From an uncultured bacterium (GTDB lineage: Bacteria; Planctomycetota; UBA8108), in assembly GCA_913050545.1 (NCBI GenBank), contig CAJWZY010000077.1, positions 1-8,500 on the forward strand: 8,500 nt of DNA. Direction: 5' to 3'. The notes under the pieces are model-generated. The model ran no database searches and was not told the origin of the DNA. It was given only the letters and a program-made list of their open reading frames with translations. Positions 6,203 to 8,500 of the stretch are shown piece after piece (position 1 is the first letter of the stretch; every line of letters starts with the position of its first letter). The translations under genes were made by a program, and so were the position numbers.

Positions 6203-7195
6203 TCAGTTATCCACAGTTGTCTGCAGGCGCTTTTCGAACTCCCCCATTTTACAGAACTTATCGTAGCGATCCTTGATGAGCTCGTCGCCGCTGAGTTTGT
6301 TCAGTTCCCTGATGTTTTTCAGGATGGACTCTTTGAGTTTTTCGTAGACGAGGCTGGGGTTGCGGTGGGCGCCACCGAGAGGTTCCGGGATGATCTCGTC
6401 GATAATTCCAAAGGATTCGAGATCTCCTGCGGTGAGCTTGAGAATCTTGGCGGCCGTTTCCTTGTATTCGGCGCTTTTCCAGAGGATTGCAGCGCAGCCT
6501 TCGGGCGAAATAACGGAGTAATAGGAGTGCTCCATCATCATGATGCGATTGCCCACGCCGATTCCGAGTGCGCCGCCGCTTCCGCCTTCGCCAATGACAA
6601 CGCAAATGACCGGGACTCTCAAGTTGGCCATATCCATGAGATTGCGGGCGATAACAAAGGCCTGGCCTCTCTCCTCGGCTCCGATCCCGGGGTAGGCACC
6701 GGGGGTGTTGATGAAGGTGACGATGGGAACACCGAACTTGTCGGCCATCTTCATCTTCAGCATGGCTTTCTTATAGCCTTCCGGATGCGGGCTTCCGAAA
6801 TGACAGGCTACCTTCTCGGCGGTGTCTTTTCCTTTGCGATGGCCGACAAGGAGCACCCTCTGTTCATCGATACGTCCGAGTCCACAGAGGATTGCCGGGT
6901 CGTCTCTGAAGGCCTTGTCGCCGTGGAGCTCGATGAAGTCCGCCACGATGGCCTTGACGATATCCGTGGTCAGAGGCCGTTGGGGGTGTCGCGCCAGCTG
7001 GATCTTCTGCCACGGGGTCAGGTTGTTGAAGATCGCCCGCTTTTTCTCGTCACATTTTTTGACGAGCTTTTCTATCTGGCCTGAAAGATCGACCTCGGTC
7101 GATTCGGCAAAGGTGCGGAGCTCCTCGATTTTTTTCTCGAGTTCAATGATGGGAGCTTCGAAATCGAGTCTTTGACTGTTTGATGATTTAGCCAT
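6203..7195 (-). CDS. accA: Acetyl-CoA carboxylase carboxyltransferase subunit alpha
   Basis: AccA pairs with AccD to form the carboxyltransferase that moves the carboxyl group from biotin on AccB to acetyl-CoA, making malonyl-CoA for fatty acid synthesis in the cytoplasm. The protein has 330 residues, close to the 319 of E. coli. The N-terminal helical part has the usual LDFEAPIIELEKKIEEL opening (residues 10-26). The core shows WQKIQLARHPQRP (62-74), ELHGDKAFRDDPAI (89-102), NTPGAYPGIGAEERGQ (163-178), EGGSGGALGIG (203-213) and ISPEGCAAILWK (229-240), the crotonase-fold signature of this subunit. The ATG at 7195 has AGAGGA upstream with a spacer of about 11 bases. It is the first gene of the minus-strand series; accD, accB and accC are not in the window. 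No broken motifs were seen. Confidence 0.98.
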   Translation of the reverse strand: MAKSSNSQRLDFEAPIIELEKKIEELRTFAESTEVDLSGQIEKLVKKCDEKKRAIFNNLTPWQKIQLARHPQRPLTTDIVKAIVADFIELHGDKAFRDDPAILCGLGRIDEQRVLLVGHRKGKDTAEKVACHFGSPHPEGYKKAMLKMKMADKFGVPIVTFINTPGAYPGIGAEERGQAFVIARNLMDMANLRVPVICVVIGEGGSGGALGIGVGNRIMMMEHSYYSVISPEGCAAILWKSAEYKETAAKILKLTAGDLESFGIIDEIIPEPLGGAHRNPSLVYEKLKESILKNIRELNKLSGDELIKDRYDKFCKMGEFEKRLQTTVDN

Positions 7196-7258
7196 TGGGC
7201 TGTCGTTCCTCTGGACCTGAAAGGGGCCGTCCCCGATTTTGCCTGCCCCCTGAAATGC

Positions 7259-7286
7259 ATTCTAGTATGCTCGGGGTGAAAATCAA
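7259..7286 (-). promoter_or_regulatory. Probable accA promoter
   Basis: On the minus strand TTGATT (7286-7281) and TAGAAT (7264-7259) are separated by 16 bases, giving 4/6 and 5/6 matches to sigma-70 boxes. Transcription would start near 7252, leaving a leader of about 57 bases before the accA ATG. It is the best minus-strand candidate in the divergent accA/purL spacer. Confidence 0.45.
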
Positions 7287-7347
7287 GCACATTGGAGTCT
7301 TTGAATATGCAGGCAGCAGGGGGGTTTTATTGGCGTGGCGGCAGGGT

Positions 7348-7353
7348 TATAAT
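7348..7353 (+). promoter_or_regulatory. Probable -10 box of the purSL promoter
   Basis: A perfect TATAAT lies 29 bases before the purSL ATG, which would give a very short leader of about 20 bases. No good -35 is present at 16-18 bases: the region reads TTTTAT (7325-7330). A -35-independent or activated promoter is possible. No recognisable PurR-type palindrome or riboswitch is seen in the spacer. Confidence 0.45.
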
Positions 7354-7370
7354 CCCGCCGTACCATACCA

Positions 7371-7376
7371 GAGGAG
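7371..7376 (+). promoter_or_regulatory. Ribosome binding site of purSL
   Basis: GAGGAG lies six bases before the ATG at 7383 and supports that start, which also coincides with the first strand of the PurS-like region. Confidence 0.7.
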
Positions 7377-7382
7377 AACCGG

Positions 7383-8500
7383 ATGAGTAGCCTGCGAACC
7401 TGGGAAGTCGAGGTCCACTGGAGGGAAGCCTGCGGCGCTGATCCTCGTGCTGTTGAACTGCAGGGCCAGCTGGCTGGCCTGCTGGATTGCCATGATGCGG
7501 GAATCAAGGTGAGCTCCCTTTTCTACCTGAGAGGGGAGGGGCTTGATGAGGGCAAGGTTGCCATCGCTGCCGAGCATCTTCTCAGCGACCCGGTTACCCA
7601 GGATTGCGAACTGAGGGACCTCGGAGACGGCCAGGAGATTCCCGAGCCAACCTCTGATTCCCAACAGGGTTCGGGGCAGGTCGCCACGGTGAGAAAAAAG
7701 ACTGGGGTTATGGAGCCTGTCGAGGAGTCCCTGCTGAAGGGGCTCGATGACCTTGGCATGGGCGGATTGACCGTTCGATTGGCTCTCAGGGTGCGTTTTT
7801 CGATTTCCCTCTCCGACCAGCAACGTTGTCTTGTTGGCGAGAAAGTGCTCTCCAACCCGGCGATCGAGGACGTCTTCTGGATAGGGGATGGGATTCCATC
7901 TCCCTTCTCCGTGGCGGCTCCCTATGAGTTCTCCCTTGGGGAGGTTGAGCTCGCGGGGCTTGATGACGATGCGCTGGTGGCGCTGAGTGTCGAGGGCCAG
8001 CTGTCTTTGAACCTCGATGAGATGCGTACTATTCGGGATCATTTCGCTGGCGTGGGGCGTGCGGCTACCGATATTGAGCTGGAGACCCTGGCGCAGACCT
8101 GGAGCGAGCATTGTTGCCATAAGACCCTGACCGCCCGGATCGAGCATGAGGGGCCTGGTGGAGAGAAGGTCGTTTTCGAAAACCTTCTCAAGGACACGAT
8201 TGCCCGTGCGACAAAGGAATTGATGGAAAAGGAGGAGACTCCCTTCTGCCTGTCGGTATTTAAAGACAATGCAGGGGTCGTGGCCTTCGATGATGAGTAC
8301 GGCATCTCCTTCAAGGTCGAAACCCATAACCATCCTTCTGCTATTGAGCCCTACGGTGGTGCCGGTACGGGAATCGGGGGAGTCCTGAGGGACACCCTCG
8401 GTACAGGGCTTGGGGCCAAGCCGATCGTCAACACCGATGTGTTCTGTTTCGGGCCACCGGATCTTCCTGCTGAGGACCTTCCCCCTGGAGCACTTCACCC
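7383..8500 (+). CDS. purL: Phosphoribosylformylglycinamidine synthase, PurS-PurL fusion (partial)
   Basis: This is the N-terminal part (372 complete codons) of the enzyme that converts FGAR, glutamine and ATP to FGAM in purine synthesis. Residues 7-78 resemble PurS, ending AAEHLLSDPVTQDCEL. Residues 100-168 look like a second PurS-type unit, with KKTGVMEPVEESLLKGLDDLG and EKVLSNPAIEDVF. After a linker comes the PurL core: TWSEHCCHKT (239-248), whose histidine region is catalytic in the family, and KVETHNHPSAIEPYGGAGTG (311-330), followed by GIGGVLRDTLGTGLGAKP (330-347), the AIRS-type ATP/substrate part. A PurS region in front of PurL marks the 'PurSL' type, about 1000 residues and usually with a separate PurQ glutaminase; whether PurQ is fused cannot be seen because the gene leaves the window. 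It is divergent from accA. Confidence 0.95.
   Translation, partial: MSSLRTWEVEVHWREACGADPRAVELQGQLAGLLDCHDAGIKVSSLFYLRGEGLDEGKVAIAAEHLLSDPVTQDCELRDLGDGQEIPEPTSDSQQGSGQVATVRKKTGVMEPVEESLLKGLDDLGMGGLTVRLALRVRFSISLSDQQRCLVGEKVLSNPAIEDVFWIGDGIPSPFSVAAPYEFSLGEVELAGLDDDALVALSVEGQLSLNLDEMRTIRDHFAGVGRAATDIELETLAQTWSEHCCHKTLTARIEHEGPGGEKVVFENLLKDTIARATKELMEKEETPFCLSVFKDNAGVVAFDDEYGISFKVETHNHPSAIEPYGGAGTGIGGVLRDTLGTGLGAKPIVNTDVFCFGPPDLPAEDLPPGALH

Larger units (their letters stand above)
7196..7382. other. Divergent intergenic region accA / purSL
   Basis: This 187-base spacer holds the start signals of both genes. It contains the accA promoter candidate, the purSL TATAAT and both ribosome binding sites. 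A short GGGG(CCGT)CCCC hairpin at 7223-7234 falls in the expected accA leader and is too small to call a regulator. It is locally AT-richer around 7250-7320 than the coding sequence. No tRNA or riboswitch was recognised. Confidence 0.6.

Noticed and set aside
7347..8498. Minus-strand open frame (383 codons) opposite purSL
   Set aside because: The plus strand carries clear PurL motifs and a ribosome binding site. The antisense product shows no known domain.
1..8500. CRISPR array, tRNA, insertion sequence or phage genes
   Set aside because: No spaced direct repeats, cloverleaf-like segments, transposase motifs or terminal inverted repeats were found; coding sequence fills nearly all of the window.

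Overview
The window looks like an ordinary piece of chromosome from a moderately GC-rich (high-50s percent by eye) Gram-negative bacterium. A lipobox-bearing lipoprotein, a glycine decarboxylase split into GcvPA and GcvPB, and a long PurL with PurS-like sequence fused at its N-terminus fit lineages such as Planctomycetes or other PVC-like and deep-branching groups. The lineage is an inference with low confidence. No RNA genes, insertion sequences, CRISPR arrays, phage genes or signs of recent transfer were seen.

Layout: six genes lie on the minus strand and one on the plus strand. Read in the direction of transcription, the minus-strand series is accA (7195 to 6203), an uncharacterised 701-residue lipoprotein (6021 to 3916), gcvT (about 3869 to 2727), gcvH (2600 to 2208), gcvPA (2159 to 753) and gcvPB (756 running off the left edge). 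The plus-strand gene is a fused purS/purL (7383 running off the right edge), divergent from accA across 187 bp that carry one plausible promoter in each direction.

How the genes work together: gcvT, gcvH, gcvPA and gcvPB encode the T, H and two-part P proteins of the glycine cleavage system. This complex degrades glycine to CO2 and ammonia and passes a one-carbon unit to tetrahydrofolate; the L protein (lipoamide dehydrogenase) is shared or lies elsewhere. gcvPA and gcvPB overlap by four bases (ATGA), as expected for subunits made in equal amounts. AccA is the carboxyltransferase alpha subunit of acetyl-CoA carboxylase (fatty acid synthesis). PurSL makes formylglycinamidine ribonucleotide in purine synthesis, a pathway that uses both glycine and one-carbon folates, so its closeness to gcv makes metabolic sense, although it is on the other strand.

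The part least explained by known families is the lipoprotein between accA and gcvT. It has a signal peptide with a lipobox, a basic block followed by 14 consecutive glutamates, a long alanine/glutamate/lysine-rich helical region, a proline-rich linker, a probable beta-rich globular domain and a Lys/Asp-rich tail. No new multi-gene system is visible. The lipoprotein is the best candidate for something undescribed.
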